Positions 17,063 through 26,425 of a stretch of DNA of 64,000 nt are shown here, in pieces. This stretch comes from Acinetobacter sp. NCu2D-2. GTDB lineage: Bacteria > Pseudomonadota > Gammaproteobacteria > Pseudomonadales > Moraxellaceae. Made by a program: the position numbers and the translations under genes. Location: positions 62,001 through 126,000 of the forward strand of contig NZ_CP015595.1 of NCBI RefSeq assembly GCF_001647675.1. The letters are read 5' to 3'. The notes beneath the pieces are model-generated. The model saw only the letters and a list, made by a program, of their open reading frames with translations. It did no database searches and was not told the DNA's origin. Numbering within the stretch: position 1 is the first letter of the stretch; each line of letters begins with the position of its first letter.

Positions 17063-18061
17063 ATGAGCACAGCATTTCAATGTTCAATTCAACGTATTCG
17101 TTTTGACGAAAACTACGAGCCGGCAAATAACACACGTTTAACCACCAACTTTGCCAACTTGGCACGCGGTGAAAGCCGTCAGGAAAATCTGCGTCGTACA
17201 TTGGCCATGATTAACAATCGTTTCAATAGCTTAGCAACTGTAGATAATCCAAAAGGTGATCGTTATTCACTTGAGATTGATATCATCTCAGCATCCATTG
17301 ATATTGAAGGCAACGGTCAAACTTTCCCATTCATCGAAACCTTGAAAAGTACCATCATTGATCATCAAACAGGTGAACGTATAGAAGGCATGATTGGCAA
17401 TAGCTTCTCATCTTATGTGCGTGATTATGACTTTAGCGTGGTACTGCCAGCACATGGTTGTAAATTCAATGAACAACCTGAAGGTTTTGGTGATCTACAC
17501 GGTAAATTATATCTACACTTGATCAATTCAGATGTATTTAAAGCACAATTTAAAAAGAATCCTGTGATTTGTTTAAGTATTTCGACTACAAAGACCTATT
17601 ACCAAACAGCGAATGTACATCCTGTACTCGGCGTTGAATACACCAATGACGACTACTCACGTACCGATGCTTATTTTGCCAAAATGGGTTTAAGCGTTCG
17701 CTACTTTAAACCACAAGGTGCCAATGCACCACTGGCATTCTACTGTGCAGGCGATTTACTGCGTGATTACACCGATTTTGAGCTGATCAGTGCCATCGCG
17801 ACTATGGAAAGTTTCCAAAAAATCTATCGTCCTGAAATTTACAACACCAATTCACCAGCAGGCGTGGAATATCAGCCAAGCTTGAGTTATGGCGATTACT
17901 CTTTAACACGTATTGTCTACGACCGTGTTGAACGCGGCGAATTGGCGGTAAAACAAGGTAAATGGACCGAAGAACACTTCATCAAGCCCTATAAAGACAT
18001 TTTGGATGAATGGGCTGTCAACTTTAAAGTGGAAACAGTAGCGCAAGACCACGCTGCTTAA
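17063..18061 (+). CDS. mesX: MesX (DUF1852), partner of methionine synthase MesD
   Basis: About 332 residues recognisable as the DUF1852 family by sequence (RIRFDENYEPANNTRLTTNFANLARG at the N-terminus, given here only as a landmark near residues 10-35) and by its invariant pairing with a core-MetE gene. Published genetics in Acinetobacter showed that MesD needs MesX and oxygen to make methionine without the usual folate-dependent synthase; the biochemical role of MesX is unknown. ATG 17063 is preceded by TAGGTGG at good spacing; an in-frame GTG at 17051 is less likely. The mesD gene follows after 35 bp. Confidence 0.85.
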   Translation: MSTAFQCSIQRIRFDENYEPANNTRLTTNFANLARGESRQENLRRTLAMINNRFNSLATVDNPKGDRYSLEIDIISASIDIEGNGQTFPFIETLKSTIIDHQTGERIEGMIGNSFSSYVRDYDFSVVLPAHGCKFNEQPEGFGDLHGKLYLHLINSDVFKAQFKKNPVICLSISTTKTYYQTANVHPVLGVEYTNDDYSRTDAYFAKMGLSVRYFKPQGANAPLAFYCAGDLLRDYTDFELISAIATMESFQKIYRPEIYNTNSPAGVEYQPSLSYGDYSLTRIVYDRVERGELAVKQGKWTEEHFIKPYKDILDEWAVNFKVETVAQDHAA

Positions 18062-18096
18062 CACGATGAATTAATTAAAGAGAAAGAAGATTAGAC

Positions 18097-19140
18097 ATGG
18101 CACATACACAAGCAAAATTACTCCTTCCAACGTCAACAGCAGGTAGCTTACCCAAACCATCTTGGCTTGCTGAACCTGAAAAATTATGGTCAGCGTGGAA
18201 AATTGAAGGCGAAGAATTACTTGAAGCCAAACGCGATGCTTTGAAATTATCACTCCATGAGCAAGTGACTGCGGGCATTGATATCGTGAGTGATGGTGAG
18301 CAAACCCGTCAGCATTTTGTGACGACGTTTATTGAACATCTTGAAGGTGTCGATTTTAATCAACGCGAAACCGTGCGTATTCGTAATCGCTATGATGCCA
18401 GTGTGCCGTCAGTCGTGGGTGAAGTCTCACGTAAAAAATCCGTGTTTGTAGATGATGCTAAATTCCTACGTAGCCAAACCAATCAACCCATTAAATGGGC
18501 GCTGCCTGGCCCAATGACCATGATTGATACGCTGTATGATGGTCACTATAAGAGCCGTGAAAAACTAGCTTGGGAATTTGCCAAAATCTTAAACCAAGAA
18601 GCTTTAGAGCTTGAAGCAGCAGGCGTGGATATCATCCAATTTGATGAGCCTGCATTTAATGTATTCTTTGATGAAGTCAATGATTGGGGTATCCCAACTT
18701 TAGAGCGTGCACTTGAAGGCCTCAAATGTGAAACGGCGGTTCATATTTGTTACGGTTACGGTATTAAAGCCAATACCGATTGGAAAAAAACCTTAGGTTC
18801 AGAGTGGCGTCAGTACGAAGAATCATTCCCAAAACTACAGAAATCGAAACTGGATATTATTTCGCTTGAATGCCAAAACTCTCGTGTTCCGATGGACTTA
18901 ATTGAACTGATCCGTGGTAAAAAAGTCATGGTTGGCGCAATTGATGTTGCAACCAATCAAGTGGAAACTGCAGAAGAAGTCGCAAACACCTTACGTAAAG
19001 CCTTGCAATTTGTCGATGCTGATAAGCTCTATCCTTCAACTAACTGTGGTATGACACCACTCTCTCGCCAAGTGGCTCGTGGCAAGCTTGAAGCCCTAAG
19101 CGCAGGTGCTGCAATGATTAGAAATGAATTAGCTTATTAA
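18097..19140 (+). CDS. mesD: Core methionine synthase MesD (MetE C-terminal domain only)
   Basis: 347 residues matching only the catalytic C-terminal barrel of MetE. The zinc ligands are visible as H216 and C218 (VHICYG), E258 (SLECQNS) and C317 (NCGMTPLS). The MetE N-terminal half that helps bind polyglutamyl-methyl-THF is absent, consistent with a folate-independent methyl donor. It transfers a methyl group to homocysteine. The upstream neighbour is mesX and a flavin reductase follows, so a flavin- and oxygen-dependent step probably supplies the methyl group (inference). Confidence 0.88.
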   Translation: MAHTQAKLLLPTSTAGSLPKPSWLAEPEKLWSAWKIEGEELLEAKRDALKLSLHEQVTAGIDIVSDGEQTRQHFVTTFIEHLEGVDFNQRETVRIRNRYDASVPSVVGEVSRKKSVFVDDAKFLRSQTNQPIKWALPGPMTMIDTLYDGHYKSREKLAWEFAKILNQEALELEAAGVDIIQFDEPAFNVFFDEVNDWGIPTLERALEGLKCETAVHICYGYGIKANTDWKKTLGSEWRQYEESFPKLQKSKLDIISLECQNSRVPMDLIELIRGKKVMVGAIDVATNQVETAEEVANTLRKALQFVDADKLYPSTNCGMTPLSRQVARGKLEALSAGAAMIRNELAY

Positions 19141-19163
19141 AAATCAAGATTTAAATTATCGGT

Positions 19164-19183
19164 CGAGCATGCAATCATGCTCG
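19164..19183. repeat. Hairpin between mesD and flavin reductase gene
   Basis: CGAGCATG pairs perfectly with CATGCTCG across a CAAT loop. No T tract follows, so it may be an RNA-processing or stability element rather than a terminator. Confidence 0.4.
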
Positions 19184-19225
19184 CCAATCAAATGAACCTA
19201 ATGACTCATCAAGGATTAAAAAGCC

Positions 19226-19720
19226 ATGATTGATGCAAATGAATATCGTAATGGTATGTCTTTACTCACTTCAGCTGTCAATGTAATTACCACTGATGGT
19301 GTTGGTGGCATGCATGGCTTTACCGCATCTGCTGTTTGTAGTGTGACGGATACACCGCCAACATTATTAGTGTGCGTGAATCAATCGACACGTTCACATG
19401 ACTATTTTGTTCAGCATAAGGTTTTGGCTGTCAATGTACTGGCTGCACAGCATGAACAGATTTCAAATGCTTTTGCTTCAAGTAAATTCAGCTCAGAAGA
19501 GCGTTTTAAGTTGGGTGAGTGGGGTGCTTTAGAGACAGGTTCACCAATTTTAAAAGATGCTTTAGTGAGCTTTGATTGTGAAATTGAACAAATTCAGCAC
19601 GTCGGTACGCATAGTGTATTGATGTGCCGTGTGGTGGCGATTCAACACAGTCAGCAACAAGAAAGTTTGGTGTATTTTAACCGTGCCTATCATCAAGTGG
19701 GACAGCCTGAATTGGTTTAA
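19226..19720 (+). CDS. Flavin reductase (HpaC/RutF-like)
   Basis: 164 residues of the flavin_reduct family: the N-terminal TSAVNVITTDG and GFTASAVCSVTDTPPTLLVCVNQ motifs that bind FMN, and a C-terminal HxVG-like YHQVG. Members reduce free FMN/FAD with NAD(P)H to supply a monooxygenase. It is the third gene after mesX and mesD, 85 bp behind mesD. Because MesX/MesD function is reported to need oxygen, this reductase is a candidate to supply reduced flavin to MesX (inference). Confidence 0.8.
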   Translation: MIDANEYRNGMSLLTSAVNVITTDGVGGMHGFTASAVCSVTDTPPTLLVCVNQSTRSHDYFVQHKVLAVNVLAAQHEQISNAFASSKFSSEERFKLGEWGALETGSPILKDALVSFDCEIEQIQHVGTHSVLMCRVVAIQHSQQQESLVYFNRAYHQVGQPELV

Positions 19721-19798
19721 TTTGTTTATACAGATTGAATAAAAACGTGGAACAATGATTAATAAATGATCGTTAAACATAGAAATTTGTATAAAAAA

Positions 19799-19825
19799 GC
19801 CCAGATCGGCAGATCTGGGCTTTTT
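19799..19825 (+). terminator. Rho-independent terminator after the mes operon
   Basis: GCCCAGATC pairs with GATCTGGGC across a four-base loop and is followed by TTTTT. It closes the mesX-mesD-reductase unit. Confidence 0.88.
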
Positions 19826-19886
19826 AAATGGATATAAAACTATGATTTATATGAAATAAAAAATAGCTGTTAGAAACCATTTAAAG

Positions 19887-19899
19887 TGAAATTTATTCA
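19887..19899 (+). promoter_or_regulatory. MetR box upstream of the LysR-type regulator
   Basis: TGAAATTTATTCA is an exact match to the MetR consensus TGAA-N5-TTCA. It lies 84 bp before the regulator start, the usual position for autoregulation, and resembles the site before mesX. Confidence 0.6.
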
Positions 19900-19982
19900 T
19901 CTTTAAAAATTATCAATGAATAATTTTATTTATACTGGTATCCTAGAGCGATACTGTAATTCGCAACACCTATGGACATCTG

Positions 19983-20900
19983 ATGATTGAACTCCGCCAT
20001 CTTAAAACATTAACAGCCATTCGTGAGCATGGTTCCTTGGTGGCAGCAGCCAACGATTTATGTTTAACGCCTTCTGCAGTGTCACATCAGTTGAGAGAAC
20101 TTGATCAGTGGTTTGGTGTAGAGGTGGTGAATCGTAAAACTAGGCCCGTAAGCTTTTCCAATGTCGGATTACGCCTACTTAAACTGGCCGATGACATCTT
20201 GCCACAAGTGCAAATTGCGCAAAGTGATATCAGCCGAATTGTACATGGGCAAACAGGGCGTATTGTTTTTTCTTCAGAGTGCCATAGTTGTTTTGACTGG
20301 CTGATGCCACTGCTCAATCAATATCGTATGCAATATCCAGATGTCGATTTAGACTTTGCTTCAGGTTTTGAAGCCAATCCACATGAACTTTTGCAAAATG
20401 GTGAGTTTGATTTACTCATTACGGCAGACCCGATTGCGTTAAAGGGCATCGAGTATTTCCCAATTTTTGAATATGAATCACGTTTGGTATTGTCAAATAC
20501 GCATCCATTAGTACGTGCCAAAGACATTACCGTACAAGAGCTTGCAGAAGAAACATTAATTACCTATCCGGTGGATAAGCACCGTTTAGATATTATGGCA
20601 AAACTCTTTATTCCAGCGAATATATTACCTAAGAAAATCCGCACCACAGATTTAACCCAAATGCTGATTCAATTGGTTGCCAGTGGTCGTGGTATTGCAG
20701 CGCTGCCAGATTGGGTCGTAAATGAATATGAACAAAAAGGCTGGGTGACATCGCGTCGTTTGGATTGTGTTGCAACTGAAGGTTTACGCCGCACGCTATA
20801 TGCTGGTTACCGTGTAGATGAAAAACAAAAAGACTATTTTGAAGGTTTCTTAAAGCAGTTGGATCGGTTTTCAAAAAAACGCAGTCATTATTATGCTTAA
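19983..20900 (+). CDS. metR: LysR-family regulator, MetR type
   Basis: 305 residues. The N-terminal LysR winged helix (MIELRHLKTLTAIREHGSL; AANDLCLTPSAVSHQLRELD) and a ligand domain with ETLITYPVDKHRLDI, a stretch typical of MetR, support the call. MetR activates methionine genes with homocysteine as co-effector. It lies immediately after the mes operon and has an exact MetR box upstream, so it probably controls mesX-mesD and itself. Ribosome site is weak. Confidence 0.72.
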   Translation: MIELRHLKTLTAIREHGSLVAAANDLCLTPSAVSHQLRELDQWFGVEVVNRKTRPVSFSNVGLRLLKLADDILPQVQIAQSDISRIVHGQTGRIVFSSECHSCFDWLMPLLNQYRMQYPDVDLDFASGFEANPHELLQNGEFDLLITADPIALKGIEYFPIFEYESRLVLSNTHPLVRAKDITVQELAEETLITYPVDKHRLDIMAKLFIPANILPKKIRTTDLTQMLIQLVASGRGIAALPDWVVNEYEQKGWVTSRRLDCVATEGLRRTLYAGYRVDEKQKDYFEGFLKQLDRFSKKRSHYYA

Positions 20901-20991
20901 GGAAAAATAGATAAATGGTTCAAAAATAATTAAATGTATGATGGGCTTTTGTATTAAATTGGTAGGGCTTAATGATTAAGCTGGGGGAGAG

Positions 20992-22147
20992 ATGAAAGAA
21001 CAAGAACACCAGATCATTGGGTTAATTTATGATGCCGCGATGGATACGCGTTTATGGCCGCAAGTAATTGAAGCCATTGTGCACTACACCAACAGTAAAA
21101 CCGCGATTTTTACCGCTTTGGACCAATTGAGTCCAAGTTATGACTTTGTGCATACTTATAATATTCCGCAAGCCTGTATTGATGCCTATCAGGACGAACG
21201 GATTAAAGTCATTGATATGAAACTGCATGCGCCGTTATGGCAGCAAATCGGGGTGGGGGGATACTATTGAACAAAACTTGCAGTCCTATGGCCAGATGCC
21301 AGGCACAGATGAATATATCTTTTATGAGCGCTGTCTGGAACCAACCGGGATTTGTCATATCGCAGCTGTTTTACTCGATCAGGGGCAACATCGTTGGGCG
21401 GTCTTGGGTATTCACCGGGCGCCCGATGCTCAGCCTTATAGTCCGGAAGAGCATGAATTTCTTAAGCGGATCGGTAAGCATTTACGCCGGGCACTACAAA
21501 TTCATCGGCAGCTTTGTCAGGCCAAGCAGCAGAAACTGGCTTTAGGTCATATTCTAGATCACTTAAAAACGGGCGTGCTGCTACTCGATCAGCAGTCCTG
21601 TTTAATTTATGCCAACAGTAAAGCTCAGGAAACACTCAATCGCTCCAGTCTGATTGAGCTGGACCGTTATAATCGTTTAAAGGTAGGACGCGATTTTCAG
21701 GCCAAACTCGATCAGCTCATTGAGGGGGCTGGTTCGGACTTAAGTCAATGGAATAAAGAACCAGGCGGGGTGATTGAGCTGACAGCAGCTGATCAGAGTA
21801 CCTTAATGCTAACGGTGATTCCTTTTAATTTAAGCCAGCTAAAAAATACTGAAGGACTACCAGAACAGGCCTATGTCGCGGTTTTTGTGACTGAAACCGG
21901 GCAGAAATATTATTTAGCCAAAGATTATTTAAAGCAGCAGTATCACTTGTCGAATCGGGAAGTTGAGTTATGTGAGGTGCTGATTAATGGTTATAAACTT
22001 GAAGAGATTGCAGAGCATTGCAAGCTGACGTTAAGCTCGGTGCGTACCTATTTTAAGAATATTTATGAAAAAACCGGGTGTACATCGCAGATTGAATTGA
22101 TGCATTTGTTGATGGGTTGCACTGTTCACTTTGAGCATATTGATTAA
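20992..22147 (+). pseudogene. LuxR-type regulator with PAS-like domain, frameshifted in a G6 tract
   Basis: Two overlapping frames form one protein of ~385 codons. The first (20992 onward, ending at a TGA 21268-21270) gives the N-terminal sensor start; the second continues through a PAS-like region (VLLLDQQSCLIYANSKAQETL) to a C-terminal LuxR helix-turn-helix (LSNREVELCEVLINGYKLEEIAEHCKLT, landmark near 21950-22030). The join lies at six Gs at 21255-21260; removing one G restores IGVGDTIEQ. This may be a true frameshift, a phase-variable tract, or a sequencing slip. The region is richer in GC than the neighbours, and a GGGGGAGAG ribosome site precedes the start. Confidence 0.8.
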
Positions 22148-22175
22148 ACCTGTCTAAGTTAAACTTAGACAGGTT
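22147..22175. terminator. Bidirectional hairpin between luxR-like gene and lipoprotein gene
   Basis: AACCTGTCTAAGT pairs perfectly with ACTTAGACAGGTT across a three-base loop, between two convergent genes. T tracts are short, so termination strength is uncertain. Confidence 0.65.
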
Positions 22176-22186
22176 GATTCGACAGC

Positions 22187-23374
22187 TTATTTGCTGCGTT
22201 GGAAAGTCACAGGATCTTCACCTTGAGGATGAAGGGTTAAGCTTGTTCCCGAAATACTGTAGGTCGCATTGATCATATTACCATTAGTAGAGTCGTGTAG
22301 CCCGCCGCATCCATTGGTATCAAATAAGTTTGCAGTTACTGCAAGCGTATTCGCTGTTGTTGAATATTTGCCATATTCAATACCAGGGGTAGCACAATCA
22401 TTATCGCCTTGTAGATCTAAAAGGAAGTAGTGGCCTGACTCAAAGAAAGCAAATAGGTGGGTTTCATTTAATGCCCAGGTACCAACCAAACCTGTAGATT
22501 GTTCAATTCGGGTAAAGTTCGCTACGCCATCACTTCGAGTTTCGGTTACGACCAGATCTTTACCATTATAGTTTAAACGATATTGACCATTCTCATCCGG
22601 ATGAGAGAGTCCATAATCGCCGTTGGTGTCTCTCATAATACTTGGGTTCAGGCCAGTGGTGACAGAGTCCCAGTTCAGGCTGCCGAATTCAATACCGGTA
22701 AATCCGGTTTCATCAGAAGGATATGCTTCGCCAATGGCATAACGACCGTCCGGAAGAATATGCAATACAATCGCATTGGTCTCGCCACGATCAAGTTCCC
22801 ATGAGCCGGCAATATCTTTATAGAAGGTTGCCTGGAAATTGCTGGCTGCTTCTTCAGGAGTGATTAATTGGTCTTGGGGGATCCCCATCTTACTGACGAT
22901 CTCATTGGAGAAGTCGGTAAAACTTTGATTAAAGTCTAGATTTACCGCAGTGAAGGCTGCTCGAGTGTCTTCAGTAATCTGAATACCATCGCTATGGTCG
23001 CCATGATCATCTAAAGATTGTAAAAACACCATCAGGTTGGTACGTGCTTCTGGAGTTTCTGCTAAATCTAATGGGGTAATGCGTTCTTTGGCTTCAACGA
23101 CTTCACCCAGTTGCACATCTCCAATAAAGAAGCGAATTTCTTCACCTTCAATATATTGAAACTCTCCATCGTCATTAGTCATACCTTCAATGCTGTCAGT
23201 GGAGCTTGATCGGATATATTTCACACCACTCACTGGGCCATCGGTAAGTACCCCGGTTTGTGTGGTGGTTGCAGGAGGATTTGGTGACGGATGATCGTCA
23301 CTTGAATCATTATCCGAACCGCCACATGCACTGAGTAAGCCTGCTAAAGTTAAGCATAATAAAGTTTTTTTCAT
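22187..23374 (-). CDS. Lipoprotein of unknown function
   Basis: About 395 residues. It starts with a lipoprotein signal (MKKTLLCLTLAGLLSAC, lipobox LSAC) and a Ser/Asp/Pro-rich linker, then a domain with GVLTDGPVSGVKY and DGEFQYIEGEEIRFFIGD as seen in bacterial surface lipoproteins with carboxypeptidase-regulatory-like folds. Two later related stretches begin GSWELDRGE and GTWALNETH, suggesting a duplicated beta domain (lipocalin-like). ATG 23374 has an AAGGA box; the in-frame ATG at 23395 does not. Function unknown. It lies beside a broken regulator and a broken RND gene. Confidence 0.75.
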   Translation of the reverse strand: MKKTLLCLTLAGLLSACGGSDNDSSDDHPSPNPPATTTQTGVLTDGPVSGVKYIRSSSTDSIEGMTNDDGEFQYIEGEEIRFFIGDVQLGEVVEAKERITPLDLAETPEARTNLMVFLQSLDDHGDHSDGIQITEDTRAAFTAVNLDFNQSFTDFSNEIVSKMGIPQDQLITPEEAASNFQATFYKDIAGSWELDRGETNAIVLHILPDGRYAIGEAYPSDETGFTGIEFGSLNWDSVTTGLNPSIMRDTNGDYGLSHPDENGQYRLNYNGKDLVVTETRSDGVANFTRIEQSTGLVGTWALNETHLFAFFESGHYFLLDLQGDNDCATPGIEYGKYSTTANTLAVTANLFDTNGCGGLHDSTNGNMINATYSISGTSLTLHPQGEDPVTFQRSK

Positions 23375-23657
23375 CACGAATTCCTTGTTATTCAAATTGT
23401 CATGTCTGCAGTATAGAAATTAGATGAGTTTAGGTGCTATCCCAAAATTGGGAGGGTATAAGCCAAATATGTGAGGAATGATGGAGAAACAAGCATATTT
23501 TTGTGACAAAACTGCATTTTTTGATAGGTCGTCATAGAAGATCTATTTAGCTGTGGTAATTTGAGAAACCCTTTTAAGCTTTCTGATTTTGCTGATAAAT
23601 TTGATGCTCTAGCAAGACTTAAATAACAACGCTGCCACCGAAAAGTGATCCTGTTTT

Positions 23658-23915
23658 ATGCTGTCAAAATTTTTTATTGAACGTCCTATTTTTGCTGGAG
23701 TCCTGGCCATTATTGTCATGGCGTTTGGTATTTTTTCCATTTTAGGTTTGCCGGTCGAGCGTTATCCAGATATTGCACCACCCCGCATTACCGTGAGTGC
23801 CACTTATACTGGAGCTTCGGCAGAAACAGTGGAGGAGAGCGTGACCCAGGTGCTGGAGCAGCAGATTCGAGGGCTGGATCATCTGCTGTATTTTAGCTCG
23901 AGCAGTGATTCTTCG
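23658..23915 (+). pseudogene. RND efflux pump inner-membrane gene, N-terminal fragment
   Basis: The first ~86 codons match the start of AcrB/MexB-type RND transporters: FFIERPIFAGVLAIIVMAFG (first helix), LPVERYPDIAPPRITVSATY, ETVEESVTQVLEQQIRGLDH. The frame then enters the IS66 left repeat and stops. A normal RND protein has about 1040 residues. No continuation is found after the IS right end at 26443, so the rest has been deleted, not merely displaced. Confidence 0.88.
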
Positions 23916-23932
23916 GTAAGCGTCCGCTGAAC
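23916..23932 (+). repeat. IS66 left inverted repeat
   Basis: GTAAGCGTCCGCTGAAC, exact complement of the right repeat. It supplies the premature TGA that ends the RND reading frame. Confidence 0.92.
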
Positions 23933-24001
23933 ACACCTTATGAATTCATCCTATAAGCCTTAATTTAGTCCCCACTTAAAAACAAGTGGGGACTAAAATT
24001 T

Positions 24002-24385
24002 ATGACTACAAATCACCAGACATCCATCGCATCTCTTGCGAAAAAACGAAGAACATACAGTGCTGAATTTAAACAGCAGATCGTTCAGGCTTGTAAAGCA
24101 CCGGACGTTTCAATTGCTTCGGTCGCTTTGCAACATGGATTGAATACAAATCTTGTATCCAAATGGATTCGCTTAATTGATGGTAAGCCAGGGAATGATC
24201 GCTCACCACTACCGAATAAACCTGCATTTATTGCCTTATCTTGCTCTGCACCATTAGATCCTACTCCTACTGACATGTTAACGGTTCAAATTACTTTACC
24301 CCACTCAAAAGCAGAAATTGGCTTGAAATGGCAAGTATCAGAAATATCTACTTTAGCAGAATTACTCAAGGCACTTGCAACATGA
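24002..24385 (+). CDS. tnpA: IS66 TnpA (OrfA)
   Basis: 127 residues with an N-terminal helix-turn-helix (RRTYSAEFKQQIVQACKAP; NTNLVSKWIRL), the usual first protein of IS66 elements, probably a DNA-binding accessory. Its stop overlaps the start of tnpB (ATGA). Confidence 0.88.
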   Translation: MTTNHQTSIASLAKKRRTYSAEFKQQIVQACKAPDVSIASVALQHGLNTNLVSKWIRLIDGKPGNDRSPLPNKPAFIALSCSAPLDPTPTDMLTVQITLPHSKAEIGLKWQVSEISTLAELLKALAT

Positions 24386-24717
24386 TCCGCATTGATGAAA
24401 TCTGGCTTTCTACCCAACCTCTGGATATGCGAGCAGGGATGGATACTGTCATGGCTCAGGTGGTGAGAGCCTTTGGCTACATTAAACCGCATTGTGCTTA
24501 CCTGTTCTGTAATAAACGTGGCCATCGCATGAAAGTGCTGGTACATGATGGACTGGGCATCTGGCTGTGTGCCCGGCGGCTGGAACAGGGAAAATTCCAC
24601 TGGGCGCAGGTTCACCAGGGTGAAAGCATGGCGATCAGTCCGGAACAGTTACAGGCACTGATCCAGGGTTTACCTTGGCAGCGCATTGGACGACAGCAGG
24701 TGGTGACGATGCTTTAA
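24382..24717 (+). CDS. tnpB: IS66 TnpB (OrfB)
   Basis: About 111 residues of the IS66_Orf2 family: the start IRIDEIWLSTQPLDMRAG and LFCNKRGHRMKVLVHDGLGIWLCARRLE region are characteristic. It is required for transposition in the family, with unclear mechanism. Start at 24382 chosen from the four-base overlap with tnpA. Not related to the RNA-guided TnpB of IS605 elements. Confidence 0.9.
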   Translation: MIRIDEIWLSTQPLDMRAGMDTVMAQVVRAFGYIKPHCAYLFCNKRGHRMKVLVHDGLGIWLCARRLEQGKFHWAQVHQGESMAISPEQLQALIQGLPWQRIGRQQVVTML

Positions 24718-24791
24718 ACCAGGCTGGTCCATTCTGCTATTCTCCAAACGTTCTATTTCCTCTGCGTCATGACCTCAGGCATACTGCGGTC

Positions 24792-26411
24792 ATGAATACG
24801 CTGCCAGACTTAAGCCAACTGACCCATGAACAACTGCTGGAATTTACCAGACAGTTGGCAATGCAGCATCAGTCTCTGGCACAATCAAATCAAGAATTAG
24901 AAAAATCAAACCAGCAATTGGATGCCAAAGTTCAACATCTTTCCATTCTCACGCAAAAATACGAGCATGAGCTCGCACTATTTAAACAGCACAAATTTGG
25001 CAGTAAAAACGAACATCTCACCGCAAAACAAATCCATCTCTGGGATGAAGCGGTTGAAGAGGATATCGCAGCAGTTGATTTGGAACTGGAGCGGCTGAAT
25101 GCAGATAAAACCGATGCATCGACAGAGAAAGCCACAGTCAACAAACATAAACGTCGACTGCTGCCGGATCATCTACACACCATTCGTATTGAGCATGAAC
25201 CAACATCAACCCAATGTGCTTGTGGCTGCCAACTCCGTCGTATCGGCGAAGATATCAGTGAAAAACTGCATTTCAGACCGGCACAGTTCTATAAGGAACA
25301 GCATGTGCGTGGCAAATGGGTCTGTGATCAGTGTGACACCCTGACTCAGCAAGCGATGCCCGCCTATGTGATTGATAAAGGTATTGCCAGTCCTGAACTA
25401 CTGAGCCATGTGCTGGTCTCAAAATACGCTGATCATTTGCCGCTGTACCGTCAACGTCAAATCTTTCTACGCGCAGGAATTGATCTGTCCAGATCTACTT
25501 TATCTGACTGGATTGGTCGCTGCGGTGTAGAACTGGAACCTCTGGCCAATGCTTTAAAAGAGGTGGTGCTGCAACAGCGGGTGCTGCATGCCGATGAAAC
25601 ACCAGTCACCATCATGCGGATGGGTGAGAATGATAAAAAACCGAAGAAAGGTTATGTCTGGGCCTATGCCACTACACAGTACAATCCAGTTCAAGCGGTG
25701 ATCTATGACTTTCAGGATAGCCGTTCAGGTCAGCATGCAGAAGAGTTCCTGAATGGCTGGCAGGGCCATCTGGTCTGTGATGATTACAGTGGTTATAAAG
25801 CACGCTTTAAATCAGGCGATGTCATTGAGGTGGGCTGCATGGCGCATGCACGTCGTAAATTCCATGAGCTACATGTGACCGGGAAAAGTCAGGTCGCTGA
25901 ACAGGCATTAGTGCTGATTCAGAAACTGTATGAGATAGAAGCAGAACTCAGGAAAAAGACCGATGGTACAGCAGAACAGCGCCGCGAATACCGACAACAG
26001 CATAGTCAACCGGTGATGCAACAACTGTATGAATGGCTCAACCAACATCAACTGACTGTGCCATCGAGTTCTCCAACCGCCAAGGCGATCAATTACACTC
26101 TGAAGCGTTGGCCAGCTTTAAGCCGCTATCTGGATGATGGCAATCTACCTATAGATATGAGCAGCATTGCTGCGCAAGGGGTGGAAAACCAGATGCGCCC
26201 CTGGGCGTTGGGACGTAAGAACTGGTTATTTGCAGGTTCGCTGCGCAGCGGTCAGCGAGCAGCCAATATTATGACATTAATCCAGTCAGCAAAGCTGAAT
26301 GGGCTGGATCCGTATGCCTATTTAAGTGATGTGCTGAAAAGGTTGCCGACACATAAAGTGACTCAGATTGAAGAATTGCTACCACACCGCTGGAAACCTG
26401 AACCGAATTAA
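24792..26411 (+). CDS. tnpC: IS66 TnpC, DDE transposase
   Basis: About 539 residues. A leucine/glutamine-rich coiled coil occupies residues ~10-75, followed by a zinc-finger-like CACGCQ...CDQCD and the DDE catalytic domain with VLHADETPV (first Asp), LVCDDYSGYKA (second Asp) and a C-terminal ENQMRPWALGRKNWLFAGS (Glu). Length is normal. It appears intact. Confidence 0.92.
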   Translation: MNTLPDLSQLTHEQLLEFTRQLAMQHQSLAQSNQELEKSNQQLDAKVQHLSILTQKYEHELALFKQHKFGSKNEHLTAKQIHLWDEAVEEDIAAVDLELERLNADKTDASTEKATVNKHKRRLLPDHLHTIRIEHEPTSTQCACGCQLRRIGEDISEKLHFRPAQFYKEQHVRGKWVCDQCDTLTQQAMPAYVIDKGIASPELLSHVLVSKYADHLPLYRQRQIFLRAGIDLSRSTLSDWIGRCGVELEPLANALKEVVLQQRVLHADETPVTIMRMGENDKKPKKGYVWAYATTQYNPVQAVIYDFQDSRSGQHAEEFLNGWQGHLVCDDYSGYKARFKSGDVIEVGCMAHARRKFHELHVTGKSQVAEQALVLIQKLYEIEAELRKKTDGTAEQRREYRQQHSQPVMQQLYEWLNQHQLTVPSSSPTAKAINYTLKRWPALSRYLDDGNLPIDMSSIAAQGVENQMRPWALGRKNWLFAGSLRSGQRAANIMTLIQSAKLNGLDPYAYLSDVLKRLPTHKVTQIEELLPHRWKPEPN

Positions 26412-26425
26412 AAAATAGGCATGGG

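Noticed and set aside
24382..24717. IS66 TnpB as an RNA-guided nuclease
   Set aside because: It shares only the name; it belongs to the IS66_Orf2 family and has no RuvC motifs.
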